A stretch of 64,000 bases of DNA from Burkholderiales bacterium. Lineage in GTDB: Bacteria; Pseudomonadota; Gammaproteobacteria; Burkholderiales; Burkholderiaceae_E. A program made the translations under genes and the position numbers. Positions 41,408 to 53,232 of this stretch are shown one piece after another; positions within the stretch are counted from its first letter, which is position 1, and each line of letters opens with the position of its first letter. The notes beneath the pieces are model-generated. The model was not told the origin of the DNA. It saw nothing but the letters and a program-made list of their open reading frames with translations, and did not search any database. The DNA is taken from positions 48,926 through 112,925 of the forward strand of contig QEVL01000020.1 in the NCBI GenBank assembly GCA_003577305.1, read 5' to 3'.

Positions 41408-42595
41408 ATGGTGACGATTCCCGGCCTTCGATTCGACCTCGGCGAAGACATCGCCATGCTGCGAGACTCGCTGCAGCAGTTCACCGCGAAGGAGATCGCG
41501 CCGCGCGCATACGAGATCGACCGCAGCGACCAGTTCCCGATGGACCTGTGGCGCAAGCTCGGCGACCTCGGCGTGCTCGGCATGACGGTGTCGGAGGAAT
41601 ACGGCGGTGCCGACCTCGGCTACCTCGCGCACATCGTCGCGATGGAGGAGATCTCGCGCGGCTCGGCGTCGGTCGGCCTGTCCTACGGCGCGCACTCGAA
41701 CCTGTGCGTGAACCAGATCCACCGCAACGGCACCGACGAGCAGAAGCGCAGGTACCTGCCGAAGCTGGTCTCGGGCGAATCGGTCGGCGCGCTGGCGATG
41801 TCCGAGCCCAACGCCGGCTCCGACGTGGTGTCGATGAAGCTGCGCGCCGAGTTCCGCGGCGACCGCTGGATCCTGAACGGCACCAAGATGTGGATCACCA
41901 ACGGCCCCGACGCCGACGTGCTGGTGGTCTACGCGAAGAACGACGTCGAGGCCGGCGCGCGCGGCATGACCGCGTTCCTGGTCGAGAAGGGCTTCAGGGG
42001 TTTCTCGGTCGCGCAGAAGCTCGACAAGCTCGGCATGCGCGGCAGCCACACCGGCGAGCTGGTGTTCCAGGACTGCGAAGTGCCGGCCGAAAACGTGCTC
42101 GGCGGCCTGGGACGCGGCGTCAACGTGCTGATGAGCGGCCTCGACTTCGAGCGCGCGGTGCTCTCGGGCGGCCCTCTGGGCATCATGGCCGCCTGCATGG
42201 ACGTGGTGATCCCCTACCTGCACGAGCGCAGGCAGTTCGGCCAGCCGATCGGCGAGTTCCAGCTGATGCAGGGCAAGCTCGCCGACATGTATTCGACGAT
42301 GATGGCCACGCGCGCCTACGTCTACGAAGTCGGCCGGCAGTGCGATCGCTCGCGCGCCGGGCTGGTCGACGTGCGCAGCCTGCGCAAGGACGCGGCCGGC
42401 GCGATCCTGTTCTCGGCCGAGAAGGCCACCTGGATGGCCGGCGAGGCGATCCAGTGCCTGGGCGGCAACGGCTACATCAACGACTCGCCCACCGGACGGC
42501 TGTGGCGCGACGCGAAGCTCTACGAGATCGGCGCGGGCACGTCGGAGATCCGCCGCATGCTGATCGGCCGCGAGCTGTTCGCCGAGACCAGGTAG
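41408..42595 (+). CDS. liuA: Isovaleryl-CoA dehydrogenase
   Basis: A 395-residue FAD-dependent acyl-CoA dehydrogenase oxidising isovaleryl-CoA to 3-methylcrotonyl-CoA. Two features separate it from other family members: the catalytic Glu in [15 protein letters not shown], as in isovaleryl-CoA dehydrogenase, and [16 protein letters not shown] at the C-terminus, where other dehydrogenases have the Glu in YEGT. FAD-binding segments are [16 protein letters not shown] and [20 protein letters not shown] lies upstream of the ATG. It is followed by aceK after 34 bp; the remaining liu genes come later. Confidence 0.95.
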   Translation: MVTIPGLRFDLGEDIAMLRDSLQQFTAKEIAPRAYEIDRSDQFPMDLWRKLGDLGVLGMTVSEEYGGADLGYLAHIVAMEEISRGSASVGLSYGAHSNLCVNQIHRNGTDEQKRRYLPKLVSGESVGALAMSEPNAGSDVVSMKLRAEFRGDRWILNGTKMWITNGPDADVLVVYAKNDVEAGARGMTAFLVEKGFRGFSVAQKLDKLGMRGSHTGELVFQDCEVPAENVLGGLGRGVNVLMSGLDFERAVLSGGPLGIMAACMDVVIPYLHERRQFGQPIGEFQLMQGKLADMYSTMMATRAYVYEVGRQCDRSRAGLVDVRSLRKDAAGAILFSAEKATWMAGEAIQCLGGNGYINDSPTGRLWRDAKLYEIGAGTSEIRRMLIGRELFAETR

Positions 42596-42629
42596 CGCGC
42601 ACGACCGCGTACGACGACAGGCAGGCCCC

Positions 42630-44441
42630 GTGGACCAGCGTCCCGACCAGCGTCCCGACAGGAGCGCGCCCGACCGCAGCGCCGACCGCCCCGCGATCGT
42701 CGCCCAGGCGATCCTCGCCGGCTTCGATCGCCACTTCGGGCTGACGCGCTACATCGCGCAGCAGGCCAAGGCCTGCTACGAGCGCGGCGACTGGCACGGC
42801 ATCCGCCGGCTGGCGCGCGATCGCATCGCCTTCTACGACCAGCGCGTGCAGGAAGCGGTCGAGCGCCTCGAAACCGAGTTCGCGCTCGGCCAGCGCGGCC
42901 AGCGCGTGGCCGACGACTGGCTGTGGCCGCGGGTCAAGCGCAGCTACGTCGCGCTGCTGGCCGACCACCACCAGCCCGAGCTCGCCGAGACTTTCTTCAA
43001 CTCGGTGTGCTGCAAGATCCTGCACCGCAGCTACTTCCACAACGGCTTCATCTTCGTGCGCCCCGGCGTGTCCACCGAGTACCTCGAGGCCGACCGGCCG
43101 AGCTGGCGCGTCTACTATCCGCTCACCGCCGGCTGGCGCCCGTCGCTGCGACAGATGATCATCGACTTCGGCCTGGCCTGTCCGTTCGTCGACATCGAGC
43201 GCGACCTCTCGCTGGTGCAGGTTGCCGCGCGCGAGCACTTCCCGGCCGGCTTCGCCTATGCCGCCGACTGCCAGCTGCAGGTGCTGCGCACGCTGTTCTT
43301 CCGCAACAAGGGGGCCTACCTGATCGGCCGCTTCGTCAACGACGGCGAGCTGCTGCCGTTCGCGGTGCCGATCCTGCGCGACTCGAAGGGGCGGCTGTAC
43401 CTCGACACGGTGCTCTTCGGCAGCGAGCGGATCGAGGCGCTGTTCAACTTCGCGCGCGCGTACTTCATGGTCGACATGGACGTGCCCTCGTCGTACGTGC
43501 GCTTCCTCACCACGCTGATGCCCACGAAGCCGGAGTCGGAGCTCTACACGATGCTCGGCTTCCACAAGCAGGGCAAGACGCTGTTCTACCGCGACCTGCT
43601 GCAGCACCTGAAGTACTCGCACGACCACTTCGTCGTGGCACCGGGCATCAAGGGGCTGGTGATGCTGGTGTTCACGCTGCCCTCGTTCCCGTACGTGTTC
43701 AAGGTGATCATGGACAAGCGCGGCAAGGAGGTCTCGCGCGAGTTCATCAAGTCGCAGTACCAGCTGGTGAAGTTCCACGACCGCGCCGGGCGCATGGCCG
43801 ACACCTGGGAATACTCCGGCGTGCCGTTCCCGAAAGACCGCATCGATCCCCGGCTGCTCGCCGAGCTGCGCGAATTCGCCCCCTCGCAACTCGAGGACGA
43901 GGGCGACTCGATCGTCATCCGCCACCTGTACATCGAGCGCCGCATGGTGCCGCTGAACATCTACCTCGAGAAGGCCGACGACGCCCATCGCGAGCACGCG
44001 ATCGTCGAGTACGGCGACGCGATCAAGCAGATGGTCGCGGCGAACATGTTCCCCGGCGACATGCTCTGGAAGAACTTCGGCATCACGCGCCAGGGCCGGG
44101 TCGTGTTCTACGACTACGACGAGGTCGCCTACATCACCGACTGCAACTTCCGGCGCATTCCGCCGCCGCGCACGCCCGAGGACGAGATGTCGGCCGAGCC
44201 CTGGTACTCGGTGGGTCCGCACGACGTCTTTCCCGAGGAGTTCGGCACCTTCCTGCTCGGCGATCCGCGCGTGCGCGAACCGTTCATGAAGCACCACGCC
44301 GACCTGCTCGATCCCGCCTACTGGCAGGAACGTCAGCGCCGCATCCGCGAGGGCGTGCTCGACGACGTGTTCCCGTATCCCGAAACGCTGCGCTTCCGCC
44401 ACCAGGTGGAGGCGCAACCCGCGGCGACCGCGTCGGCATGA
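42630..44441 (+). CDS. aceK: Isocitrate dehydrogenase kinase/phosphatase
   Basis: A 603-residue AceK, which phosphorylates isocitrate dehydrogenase to divert carbon into the glyoxylate shunt and reverses this when needed. Family landmarks: QAILAGFDRHFGLTRYI near the N-terminus, SVCCKILHRSYFHNGFIFVR, the ATP-binding region GLVMLVFTLPSFPYVFKVI with the Lys in FKVIMDKRGKEVSREF, and the metal-binding VVFYDYDEVAYITDCNFR. It starts at GTG 42630; the first 20 residues (two DQRP repeats and DRS-rich) are not conserved. It lies between liuA and a thiolase gene, so it is probably expressed with leucine degradation, which feeds only acetyl-CoA/acetoacetate. Confidence 0.96.
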   Translation: MDQRPDQRPDRSAPDRSADRPAIVAQAILAGFDRHFGLTRYIAQQAKACYERGDWHGIRRLARDRIAFYDQRVQEAVERLETEFALGQRGQRVADDWLWPRVKRSYVALLADHHQPELAETFFNSVCCKILHRSYFHNGFIFVRPGVSTEYLEADRPSWRVYYPLTAGWRPSLRQMIIDFGLACPFVDIERDLSLVQVAAREHFPAGFAYAADCQLQVLRTLFFRNKGAYLIGRFVNDGELLPFAVPILRDSKGRLYLDTVLFGSERIEALFNFARAYFMVDMDVPSSYVRFLTTLMPTKPESELYTMLGFHKQGKTLFYRDLLQHLKYSHDHFVVAPGIKGLVMLVFTLPSFPYVFKVIMDKRGKEVSREFIKSQYQLVKFHDRAGRMADTWEYSGVPFPKDRIDPRLLAELREFAPSQLEDEGDSIVIRHLYIERRMVPLNIYLEKADDAHREHAIVEYGDAIKQMVAANMFPGDMLWKNFGITRQGRVVFYDYDEVAYITDCNFRRIPPPRTPEDEMSAEPWYSVGPHDVFPEEFGTFLLGDPRVREPFMKHHADLLDPAYWQERQRRIREGVLDDVFPYPETLRFRHQVEAQPAATASA

Positions 44442-44523
44442 GCACCCCTCGTCGTCGACAACCCGTTGCGGATGCCGCATCCTTGTCCAGGTTCGTTTTC
44501 CCATCATCCCGCAGGAGGATTCC

Positions 44524-45720
44524 ATGAGCGATCCCATCGTCATCGTCTCGGCAGCCCGCACGCCCATCGGGGCGATGATGGGCGAACTCTCCGGGCTCGC
44601 GGGCCAGCAGCTCGGCTCGATCGCGATCCGCGCCGCGGTCGAACGCGCCGGCCTGAAGCCCGAACAGGTGCAGGAAGTGATCATGGGCTGCGTGCTGCCC
44701 GCCGGCCAGGGCCAGGCGCCCGCGCGCCAGGCCACGCTCGGCGCCGGCCTGCCGCGCTCCACCGGAGCGACCACGATCAACAAGGTCTGCGGCTCGGGAA
44801 TGAAGGCGGCCATGCTCGCGCACGACCTGCTCGTGGCCGGCAGCCAGGACGTGGTCGTCGCCGGCGGCATGGAGAGCATGAGCAACGCGCCCTACCTGAT
44901 GCTCAAGGGCCGCGGCGGCTACCGCTACGGCCACGCGACCGTCTTCGACCACATGGCGCTCGACGGCCTGGAAGACGCCTACGAGAAGACGCCCAACGGC
45001 GGCGGCAAGTCGATGGGCCAGTTCGCCGAAGACTGCGCCGCGAAGTACGGCTTCACCCGCGAGCAGCAGGACGCCTACGCGATCGAGTCGACGCGTCGGG
45101 CGGTCGCCGCGAACAGCGACGGCAGCTTCGACTGGGAGATCGCGCCGGTCACGGTGGCCGGACGCAAGGGCGAGGTGACGATCGCCAAGGACGAATCGCC
45201 CTTCAAGGCCAACCCCGACAAGATCCCGTCGCTCAAGCCCGCGTTCCGCAAGGACGGCACCGTCACCGCCGCCACCTCCTCGTCGATCTCCGACGGCGCG
45301 GCCGCGCTGGTGCTGATGCGCGCCTCCACCGCCGAGCGGCTCGGCGCGAAGCCGCTGGCGCGCCTGGTCGGCCACGCCACGCACTCGCAGGAACCGCAGT
45401 GGTTCACCACCGCCCCGGTGGGCGCGATCGCGAAGCTCTACGAGAAGACCGGCTGGAGCTCGAAATCGGTCGACCTCTACGAGATCAACGAGGCGTTCGC
45501 GGTCGTGGCGATGGCGGCGATGAAGGAGCACGGGCTCGCGCACGACAAGGTGAACGTGCACGGCGGGGCGGTCGCGCTCGGCCACCCGATCGGAGCGTCC
45601 GGGGCGCGGCTGATCGTCACGCTGATCGGCGCGATGCGCAAGCAGGGCGCGAAGAAGGGCATCGCGTCGCTGTGCATCGGCGGTGGCGAAGCGACCGCGG
45701 TCGCGATCGAACTGGCCTGA
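44524..45720 (+). CDS. atoB: Acetyl-CoA acetyltransferase (thiolase)
   Basis: A 398-residue biosynthetic-type thiolase interconverting acetoacetyl-CoA and two acetyl-CoA. The nucleophile Cys is in INKVCGSGMKAAMLA, His in NVHGGAVALGHPIGASG and the second Cys in GIASLCIGGGEATA. AGGAGG lies 5 bp before the ATG, a stronger site than its neighbours have. In this cluster it completes leucine breakdown by cleaving acetoacetyl-CoA derived from the HMG-CoA lyase product; no CoA transferase for acetoacetate was found in the window. PhaA-like function in polyhydroxybutyrate synthesis is an alternative. Confidence 0.9.
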   Translation: MSDPIVIVSAARTPIGAMMGELSGLAGQQLGSIAIRAAVERAGLKPEQVQEVIMGCVLPAGQGQAPARQATLGAGLPRSTGATTINKVCGSGMKAAMLAHDLLVAGSQDVVVAGGMESMSNAPYLMLKGRGGYRYGHATVFDHMALDGLEDAYEKTPNGGGKSMGQFAEDCAAKYGFTREQQDAYAIESTRRAVAANSDGSFDWEIAPVTVAGRKGEVTIAKDESPFKANPDKIPSLKPAFRKDGTVTAATSSSISDGAAALVLMRASTAERLGAKPLARLVGHATHSQEPQWFTTAPVGAIAKLYEKTGWSSKSVDLYEINEAFAVVAMAAMKEHGLAHDKVNVHGGAVALGHPIGASGARLIVTLIGAMRKQGAKKGIASLCIGGGEATAVAIELA

Positions 45721-45785
45721 GAGATGCAACCCGCCGTGCCGGCGCCGCCGGCGCGCGCGGCCCGCCCGACACACGCCCCGACGCC

Positions 45786-46934
45786 ATGCTGCTGAACGAC
45801 GAACAGACGATGATCCGCGACGCGGTGCGCGAGTTCGTGCGCGGCGAGATCGCGCCGCACGCGGCGCGCTGGGATCGCGAATCGACCTTTCCGGCCGAAG
45901 CACTGGCCGGACTGGCCGCGCTCGGCTGCTACGGCATCGTCGTGCCCGAGCGCTGGGGCGGCGCCGGGCTCGACTACGTCTCGCTTTCGGTCGTTCTCGA
46001 AGAGGTGGCCGCCGGCGACGGCGCCACGTCCACGATCGTCGCGGTCAACTCGCTGGTCTGCTCGATCCTGCTCGCCTGGGGCAGCGACGCGCAGAAGGAG
46101 CACTGGCTGCGGCCGCTCGCCGCCGGCCGCAAGCTGGGCGCCTTCTGCCTGACCGAGCCGCAGGCCGGCTCCGACGCCTCGGCCCTGCGCACGCTCGCGG
46201 TGCGCGACGGCGATCACTGGGTGATCGACGGCGTCAAGCAGTTCATCACTTCGGGCAGCACGGCCGCCACGGCGATCGTCTTCGCCGTCACCGATCGCCA
46301 GGCGGGCAAGAGCGGCATCAGCGCGTTCGTCGTTCCCACCGACACGCCCGGCTACCGGGTCGCGCGGCTCGAGGAGAAGGTCGGCCAGCACGCCTCCGAC
46401 ACCGCGCAGATCGCCTTCGAGGGCTGCCGCGTGCCCGACGCGAACCGCATCGGCGACGAGGGGCAGGGCTACCGCATCGCACTCTCCGGGCTCGAAGGCG
46501 GGCGCATCGCGATCGCCTCGCAGTCGGTCGGCATGGCGCGCGCGGCCTTCGAGGCGGCGCTGCGCTACTCGCACGAGCGCGAATCGTTCGGCGCGCCGAT
46601 CTTCGGGCACCAGGCGGTGTCGTTCCGTCTCGCCGACATGGCCACGAGCATCGAGGCCGCGCGCCAGCTCGTGCACCACGCCGCGGCGCTGAAGGACGCC
46701 GGGCGCCCGTGCCTGAAAGAGGCCGCGATGGCCAAGCTCTTCGCCTCGGAAGCGGCCGAGCGCGTCTGCTCCGACGCGATCCAGGTGCACGGCGGCTACG
46801 GCTACACCGCCGACTTCCCGGTCGAGCGCATCTGGCGCGATGCGCGCATCTGCCAGATCTACGAAGGCACCAGCGACATCCAGCGCATGCTCATCGCGCG
46901 CGGGCTGGCGGCCGCCCGTCCGCCCCGGAATTAA
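45786..46934 (+). CDS. Acyl-CoA dehydrogenase (short/branched chain)
   Basis: A 382-residue acyl-CoA dehydrogenase. FAD-binding [38 protein letters not shown] and the catalytic Glu in [16 protein letters not shown] identify a standard dehydrogenase, unlike the isovaleryl enzyme at 41408. [20 protein letters not shown] is the usual C-terminal motif. The substrate is unknown; linkage to leucine/isoleucine-type acyl-CoAs is positional. There is no clear ribosome site before ATG 45786. Its stop codon (46932-46934) lies inside the palindrome thought to bind the downstream TetR protein. Confidence 0.9.
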   Translation: MLLNDEQTMIRDAVREFVRGEIAPHAARWDRESTFPAEALAGLAALGCYGIVVPERWGGAGLDYVSLSVVLEEVAAGDGATSTIVAVNSLVCSILLAWGSDAQKEHWLRPLAAGRKLGAFCLTEPQAGSDASALRTLAVRDGDHWVIDGVKQFITSGSTAATAIVFAVTDRQAGKSGISAFVVPTDTPGYRVARLEEKVGQHASDTAQIAFEGCRVPDANRIGDEGQGYRIALSGLEGGRIAIASQSVGMARAAFEAALRYSHERESFGAPIFGHQAVSFRLADMATSIEAARQLVHHAAALKDAGRPCLKEAAMAKLFASEAAERVCSDAIQVHGGYGYTADFPVERIWRDARICQIYEGTSDIQRMLIARGLAAARPPRN

Positions 46935-46953
46935 ACGGTCGCCCGTTCAATTC
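46928..46953 (+). promoter_or_regulatory. TetR-type palindromic operator
   Basis: GAATTAAACGG (46928-46938) and CCGTTCAATTC (46943-46953) are 11-bp inverted arms with one mismatch around a 4-bp spacer. It lies 46 bp upstream of the TetR ATG, with a TATCCT -10 candidate at about 46959-46964 after it, and overlaps the preceding stop codon. Confidence 0.75.
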
Positions 46954-46999
46954 ACGTGCTATCCTCCGGACACCCCGCCCGAAAAGCACGAGCCCCGAC

Positions 47000-47632
47000 A
47001 TGGCCCGCACCACCGGCTCCGACGGCACCCGCACCGAGGAAGCGATCCGCCAGGCCGCGATCTCGCTGATCGCCGAACGCGGCTTCGAGGCAATGACGCT
47101 GCGCGAGCTCGCGCGGCGCGTCGGCGTGCAGCCCGGCTCGATCTACCGCTACTTCCCGAGCAAGGGCCGCATGCTCACCGAACTGCTGGTCGAGCACCTG
47201 CAGTACCTGCTCGAACAGTGGGAAGTCACCCGACCCGACACCGCCGACCCGGTCGAGCGCCTGCGCGCCTTCGTCGATTTCCACGTGCGCTCGCACACGC
47301 TGCGCAGGCGCGAGGTGTTCGTCGCGAACATGGAGCTGCGCAGCCTCGCACCCGCCGACTATCGGCAGGTGGTCGCACTGCGCCGGCGCTACGAGGATAT
47401 CCTCACCGACATCCTGCGCGACGGCATCGGGTCGGGCGCCTTCGTGCTGCCCGATGCGCGGATCGCCACCTTCGCGGTGCTCGCGATGCTCACCGGCGTG
47501 GGCACCTGGTTCAGGGAAAACGGGCGACTGGGCAAGCGCGAACTGATCGAGCAGTACACGCAACTGGTGATGCAATGCGTGGGCGCCGCGCCGCCGAAGC
47601 CGCGCGAAGGCACCCGAGGGAGAGTCAATTGA
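47000..47632 (+). CDS. TetR-family transcriptional regulator (LiuQ-like by context)
   Basis: A 210-residue repressor with the N-terminal TetR helix-turn-helix [41 protein letters not shown] and an alpha-helical ligand domain. It heads the liuB-liuC-liuD run, and its stop overlaps the TTG of liuB (TTGA). A strong palindrome precedes it, so autoregulation and control of the carboxylase genes are likely. From memory, a TetR regulator named LiuQ controls these genes in Burkholderiales; I have not verified that this protein is orthologous. The ligand is probably an acyl-CoA of the pathway. Confidence 0.85.
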   Translation: MARTTGSDGTRTEEAIRQAAISLIAERGFEAMTLRELARRVGVQPGSIYRYFPSKGRMLTELLVEHLQYLLEQWEVTRPDTADPVERLRAFVDFHVRSHTLRRREVFVANMELRSLAPADYRQVVALRRRYEDILTDILRDGIGSGAFVLPDARIATFAVLAMLTGVGTWFRENGRLGKRELIEQYTQLVMQCVGAAPPKPREGTRGRVN

Positions 47633-49236
47633 ACCGAATCGAAAGCAGGCTCGATCCGCGCGACGCGCAGTTCCAGGCCAACGCGCAGGCGATGCGCGTG
47701 CTGGTCGGCGACCTGCGGATGAAGATCGCGCAGGTGGCGCAGGGCGGCGGCGAAGCAGCGCGCGCCAGGCACGTCGCGCGCGGCAAGCTGCTGCCGCGCG
47801 AGCGGGTGCAGATGCTGCTCGACCCGGGCACGCCGTTCCTCGAACTCTCGCAACTGGCGGCGCTCGGCATCTACGACAACGAGGCGCCGTGCGCCGGCGT
47901 GATCACCGGCATCGGCCGCGTCGCGGGCATCGAGTGCGTGATCGTGTGCAACGACGCCACGGTCAAGGGCGGCAGCTACTTCCCGCTCACGGTGAAGAAG
48001 CACCTGCGCGCGCAGGAGATCGCGCGCGAGAACCACCTGCCCTGCATCTACCTGGTCGACTCGGGTGGCGCCAACCTGCCCACGCAGGACGAAGTGTTCC
48101 CCGATCGCGATCACTTCGGCCGCATTTTCTACAACCAGGCGACGATGTCGGCGATGGGCATTCCGCAGATCGCGGTGGTGATGGGCTCGTGCACCGCCGG
48201 TGGCGCCTACGTGCCGGCAATGAGCGACGAGACGGTGATCGTGCGCAACCAGGGCACGATCTTCCTCGGCGGCCCGCCGCTGGTGAAGGCGGCGATCGGC
48301 GAGGTGGTGAGCGCCGAAGACCTCGGAGGCGGCGACGTGCACACGCGGCTCTCGGGCGTGGCCGACCACCTGGCCAACGACGACCGCCACGCGCTGGCGA
48401 TCGCGCGGCGCATCGTCGGCAACCTGAACCGGCGCAAGCCGCGCCAGCTCGACCTCGCCGATCCGGTCGAGCCGCGCTACGCGGCCGAGGAACTGTACGG
48501 CGTCATTCCGACCGACTCGCGCAAGCCCTACGACGTGCGCGAAGTGATCGCACGCATCGTCGACGATTCGGCGTTCGACGAGTTCAAGGCGCGCTACGGC
48601 ACCACGCTGGTCACCGGCTTCGCGCGGCTCTGGGGCATGCCGCTGGGCATCGTCGCCAACAACGGCATCCTGTTCTCCGAATCGGCCAACAAGGGCGCGC
48701 ACTTCGTCGAGCTGTGCGCGCAGCGCAAGATCCCGCTGCTGTTCGTGCAGAACATCACCGGCTTCATGGTGGGCCGCAAGTACGAGAACGAAGGCATCGC
48801 GCGCGCCGGCGCGAAAATGGTCACCGCGGTGGCCTGCGCGCAGGTGCCCAGGCTCACGCTGATCATCGGCGGTTCGTTCGGCGCGGGCAACTACGGCATG
48901 TGCGGCCGCGGTTACTCGCCGCGCTTTCTCTGGATGTGGCCGAACGCGCGCATCAGCGTGATGGGCGGCGAGCAGGCGGCTTCGGTGCTGGCCACCGTTC
49001 GCCGCGACGGGATCGAGGCGCGCGGCGACACCTGGAGCGCCGAGGAGGAGGAAGCCTTCAAGGCGCCGATCCGCGAGCAGTACGAGCGCCAGGGTCACCC
49101 CTACTACGCCACCGCCCGGCTCTGGGACGACGGCGTGATCGACCCGGCCGACACGCGGATGGTGCTCGGGCTCGGCCTGTCGGCGGCGCTGAACGCGCCG
49201 ATCCCGGAACCGCGCTTCGGCGTTTTCCGCATGTAG
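47629..49236 (+). CDS. liuB: Methylcrotonoyl-CoA carboxylase, carboxyltransferase (beta) subunit
   Basis: A 535-residue biotin-dependent carboxyltransferase moving CO2 from carboxybiotin to 3-methylcrotonyl-CoA. Motifs: [59 protein letters not shown] (oxyanion hole), [12 protein letters not shown] and [20 protein letters not shown], the last typical for MCC. The start is TTG 47629: it overlaps the TetR stop, has GGGAGAG upstream and gives the family length; no ATG is near. It pairs with liuD; liuC lies between them. Confidence 0.95.
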   Translation: MNRIESRLDPRDAQFQANAQAMRVLVGDLRMKIAQVAQGGGEAARARHVARGKLLPRERVQMLLDPGTPFLELSQLAALGIYDNEAPCAGVITGIGRVAGIECVIVCNDATVKGGSYFPLTVKKHLRAQEIARENHLPCIYLVDSGGANLPTQDEVFPDRDHFGRIFYNQATMSAMGIPQIAVVMGSCTAGGAYVPAMSDETVIVRNQGTIFLGGPPLVKAAIGEVVSAEDLGGGDVHTRLSGVADHLANDDRHALAIARRIVGNLNRRKPRQLDLADPVEPRYAAEELYGVIPTDSRKPYDVREVIARIVDDSAFDEFKARYGTTLVTGFARLWGMPLGIVANNGILFSESANKGAHFVELCAQRKIPLLFVQNITGFMVGRKYENEGIARAGAKMVTAVACAQVPRLTLIIGGSFGAGNYGMCGRGYSPRFLWMWPNARISVMGGEQAASVLATVRRDGIEARGDTWSAEEEEAFKAPIREQYERQGHPYYATARLWDDGVIDPADTRMVLGLGLSAALNAPIPEPRFGVFRM

Positions 49237-49251
49237 AACGGAGCCTTCGAA

Positions 49252-50046
49252 GTGAGCTACGAAACGCTGCAGACGCAACTGCACCAGGGCATCGCGCTCG
49301 TCTGGCTGAACCGGCCCGCGGTGCGCAACGCGATGAACGACACCATGATCGCCGAGCTCACCGACGCGTTCGAGCGCGCCGGCGAAGACGAGGAGGTGCG
49401 CGCGATCATGCTCGCCGGCCACGGCAGCGCATTCTGCGCGGGCGGCGACCTCGACTGGATGAAGCGCGCCCGGGATTTCACGCCCGAGGAGAACCGCGCC
49501 GACGCGGCGAGGCTCGCGCGGCTGCTGCGCACCATCTACGAGAACCCCAAGCCGGTGGTCGCACGCGTGCACGGCCCGGCCTTCGCGGGCGGGCTCGGGC
49601 TGGTGGCCGCCTGCGACATCGCGGTGGCGAGCGCCGACGCGAAGTTCTGCCTGTCCGAGGTCAAGCTGGGCCTGATCCCGGCGATGATCAGCCCGTACGT
49701 GATCCGCGCGATGGGCGAGTCGATGGCGCGGCGCTACTTCCTCACCGCCGAGGTGTTCGAGGCGGCCGAGGCCTACCGGATCGGCCTGGTGCAGGAAATC
49801 TGCGTGCCCGAGGAACTCGACGGCACGGTGAACGCGCTGCTCGGCCACCTGGTCCAGGGCGGGCCTGCCGCGCTCGGCGAGGCCAAGAAGCTGATCCGCG
49901 AGGTTGCCGGGCGGCCGATCGACGACGCGCTGGCCGCCGACACCGCTGCACGCATTGCCGCGGCGCGCGCCTCCGACGAAGGCCAGGAGGGCATCGCCGC
50001 ATTCTTCGAGAAGCGCCGGCCCTCGTGGGTGCCCGCGCAGCCGTAG
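49252..50046 (+). CDS. liuC: Methylglutaconyl-CoA hydratase (enoyl-CoA hydratase family)
   Basis: A 264-residue crotonase-fold enzyme that hydrates 3-methylglutaconyl-CoA to HMG-CoA. It has the oxyanion-hole segments GHGSAFCAGGDLDWMKRA and HGPAFAGGLGLVAACDIAVA and the catalytic Glu region CLSEVKLGLIPAMISPYV. GTG 49252 is the start, with GGAG 9 bp upstream. Its position between the two carboxylase subunits gives a much firmer function than sequence alone. Confidence 0.92.
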   Translation: MSYETLQTQLHQGIALVWLNRPAVRNAMNDTMIAELTDAFERAGEDEEVRAIMLAGHGSAFCAGGDLDWMKRARDFTPEENRADAARLARLLRTIYENPKPVVARVHGPAFAGGLGLVAACDIAVASADAKFCLSEVKLGLIPAMISPYVIRAMGESMARRYFLTAEVFEAAEAYRIGLVQEICVPEELDGTVNALLGHLVQGGPAALGEAKKLIREVAGRPIDDALAADTAARIAAARASDEGQEGIAAFFEKRRPSWVPAQP

Positions 50047-50070
50047 AAGCCACCGACCCGGAGACGCCCG

Positions 50071-52119
<2,049 letters not shown>

Positions 52120-52142
52120 GCGCACGTGCGCGATCGCGGCCG

Positions 52143-52210
52143 CGGCTGCTGAAGCAGCCGCCCGAGCGCGCAAAGTAGAATCGAAATCATCCCGGGGGCG
52201 CTGCGCCCCC
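52143..52210 (+). promoter_or_regulatory. Hairpins and -10 box upstream of liuE
   Basis: The gap between liuD and liuE holds a perfect 8-bp hairpin CGGCTGCT/AGCAGCCG (52143-52160), a TAGAAT -10 candidate (52176-52181) and a second hairpin GGGGGCG/CGCCCCC (52194-52210) in what would be the liuE leader. This suggests partial termination after liuD and a separate liuE promoter. Confidence 0.45.
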
Positions 52211-52225
52211 CTGTACGGAGCCGCC

Positions 52226-53152
52226 ATGAAACTGCCTTCCCGGGTCCTGATCACCGAGGTCGGTCCGCGCGACGGGTTGCAGAACGAGAAGCAGCCGGTC
52301 TCCACCGACGCGAAGGTCGAACTGTGCACGCGCCTGCTCCAGGCGGGCGTGCGCCAGCTCGAGGCGACCTCGTTCGTCTCGCCGAAGTGGGTGCCGCAGA
52401 TGGCCGACGCGGCCGAGGTCATGGCGCGGCTGCCGCGCCCGGACGGCGTCGCCGTCTCGGTGCTCACGCCCAACATGAAGGGCTTCGAGGCCGCGCTGGC
52501 CGCCGGCGCCGACGAAGTGGTGATTTTCGCCGCCGCCAGCGAGGCGTTCTCGATGCGCAACATCAACTGCTCGATCGCCGAGAGCATCGAACGCTTCCGC
52601 CCGGTCGCGCAGGCGGCAATACAGCACCGGCTGCGGCTGCGCGCCGCGCTCTCGGTGGCGTTCGGCTGTCCCTACGAGGGCGAAGTGCCGGTGGCCGCGG
52701 TGGTCGACGTGGCGTCGCGGCTGCGCGACCTCGGCTGCGACGAGATCGGCATCGCCGACACGATCGGCGTGGGCACCGCTGCACAGGTCGAGCGCGTTTT
52801 CGATGCGGTCGCGCGCGAGGTGCCGCTCGATCGGCTCTCGGGCCACTTCCACGACACCTACGGCCAGGCGATCGCCAACGTGGTCGCCAGCCTGCAGGCG
52901 GGCGTGTTCCGCTTCGATTCGTCGATCGCCGGCCTCGGCGGCTGCCCGTACGCGAAGGGCGCCACGGGCAACGTCGCGACCGAAGACGTGGTCTACCTGA
53001 TGCACGGGCTGGGCATCGAAACCGGGCTCGATCTCGATGCGCTGGTCGACACCGGCCAGTGGATCTCGCGCGAACTCGGGCGCGCGAGCGCCTCGCGCGC
53101 AGGCAACGCGATCGCCGCGCGCCGGCGCGCGCAGGCCGGGGCCGCGGCATGA
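52226..53152 (+). CDS. liuE: Hydroxymethylglutaryl-CoA lyase
   Basis: A 308-residue TIM-barrel lyase that splits HMG-CoA to acetyl-CoA and acetoacetate, the last committed step of leucine degradation. The start LPSRVLITEVGPRDGLQNEK contains the catalytic Arg-Asp; EATSFVSPKWVPQMADAAEV, FHDTYGQAIANV (metal-binding His) and AGLGGCPYAKGATGNVATED (catalytic Cys) are diagnostic. GGAG lies 6 bp before the ATG. A leader with a TAGAAT box suggests its own promoter. Its stop overlaps the ATG of the DUF1289 gene (ATGA). Confidence 0.96.
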   Translation: MKLPSRVLITEVGPRDGLQNEKQPVSTDAKVELCTRLLQAGVRQLEATSFVSPKWVPQMADAAEVMARLPRPDGVAVSVLTPNMKGFEAALAAGADEVVIFAAASEAFSMRNINCSIAESIERFRPVAQAAIQHRLRLRAALSVAFGCPYEGEVPVAAVVDVASRLRDLGCDEIGIADTIGVGTAAQVERVFDAVAREVPLDRLSGHFHDTYGQAIANVVASLQAGVFRFDSSIAGLGGCPYAKGATGNVATEDVVYLMHGLGIETGLDLDALVDTGQWISRELGRASASRAGNAIAARRRAQAGAAA

Positions 53153-53232
53153 GCGACGCTGCCCACGGCATGAGCGACGCTGCCCACGGCGTGAGCGACG
53201 CTGCCGGCGGCGTGAACGACGCTGCCGACATC
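53149..53232 (+). repeat. Four tandem 21-bp repeats at the start of the DUF1289 gene
   Basis: Units at 53149, 53170, 53191 and 53212. The first two are identical, the third differs at 3 positions and the fourth more. All keep the reading frame and each starts with an initiation codon. Confidence 0.9.

Noticed and set aside
53149..53232. Possible CRISPR-like array
   Set aside because: The repeats are adjacent with no spacers and encode in-frame peptide repeats of a protein.
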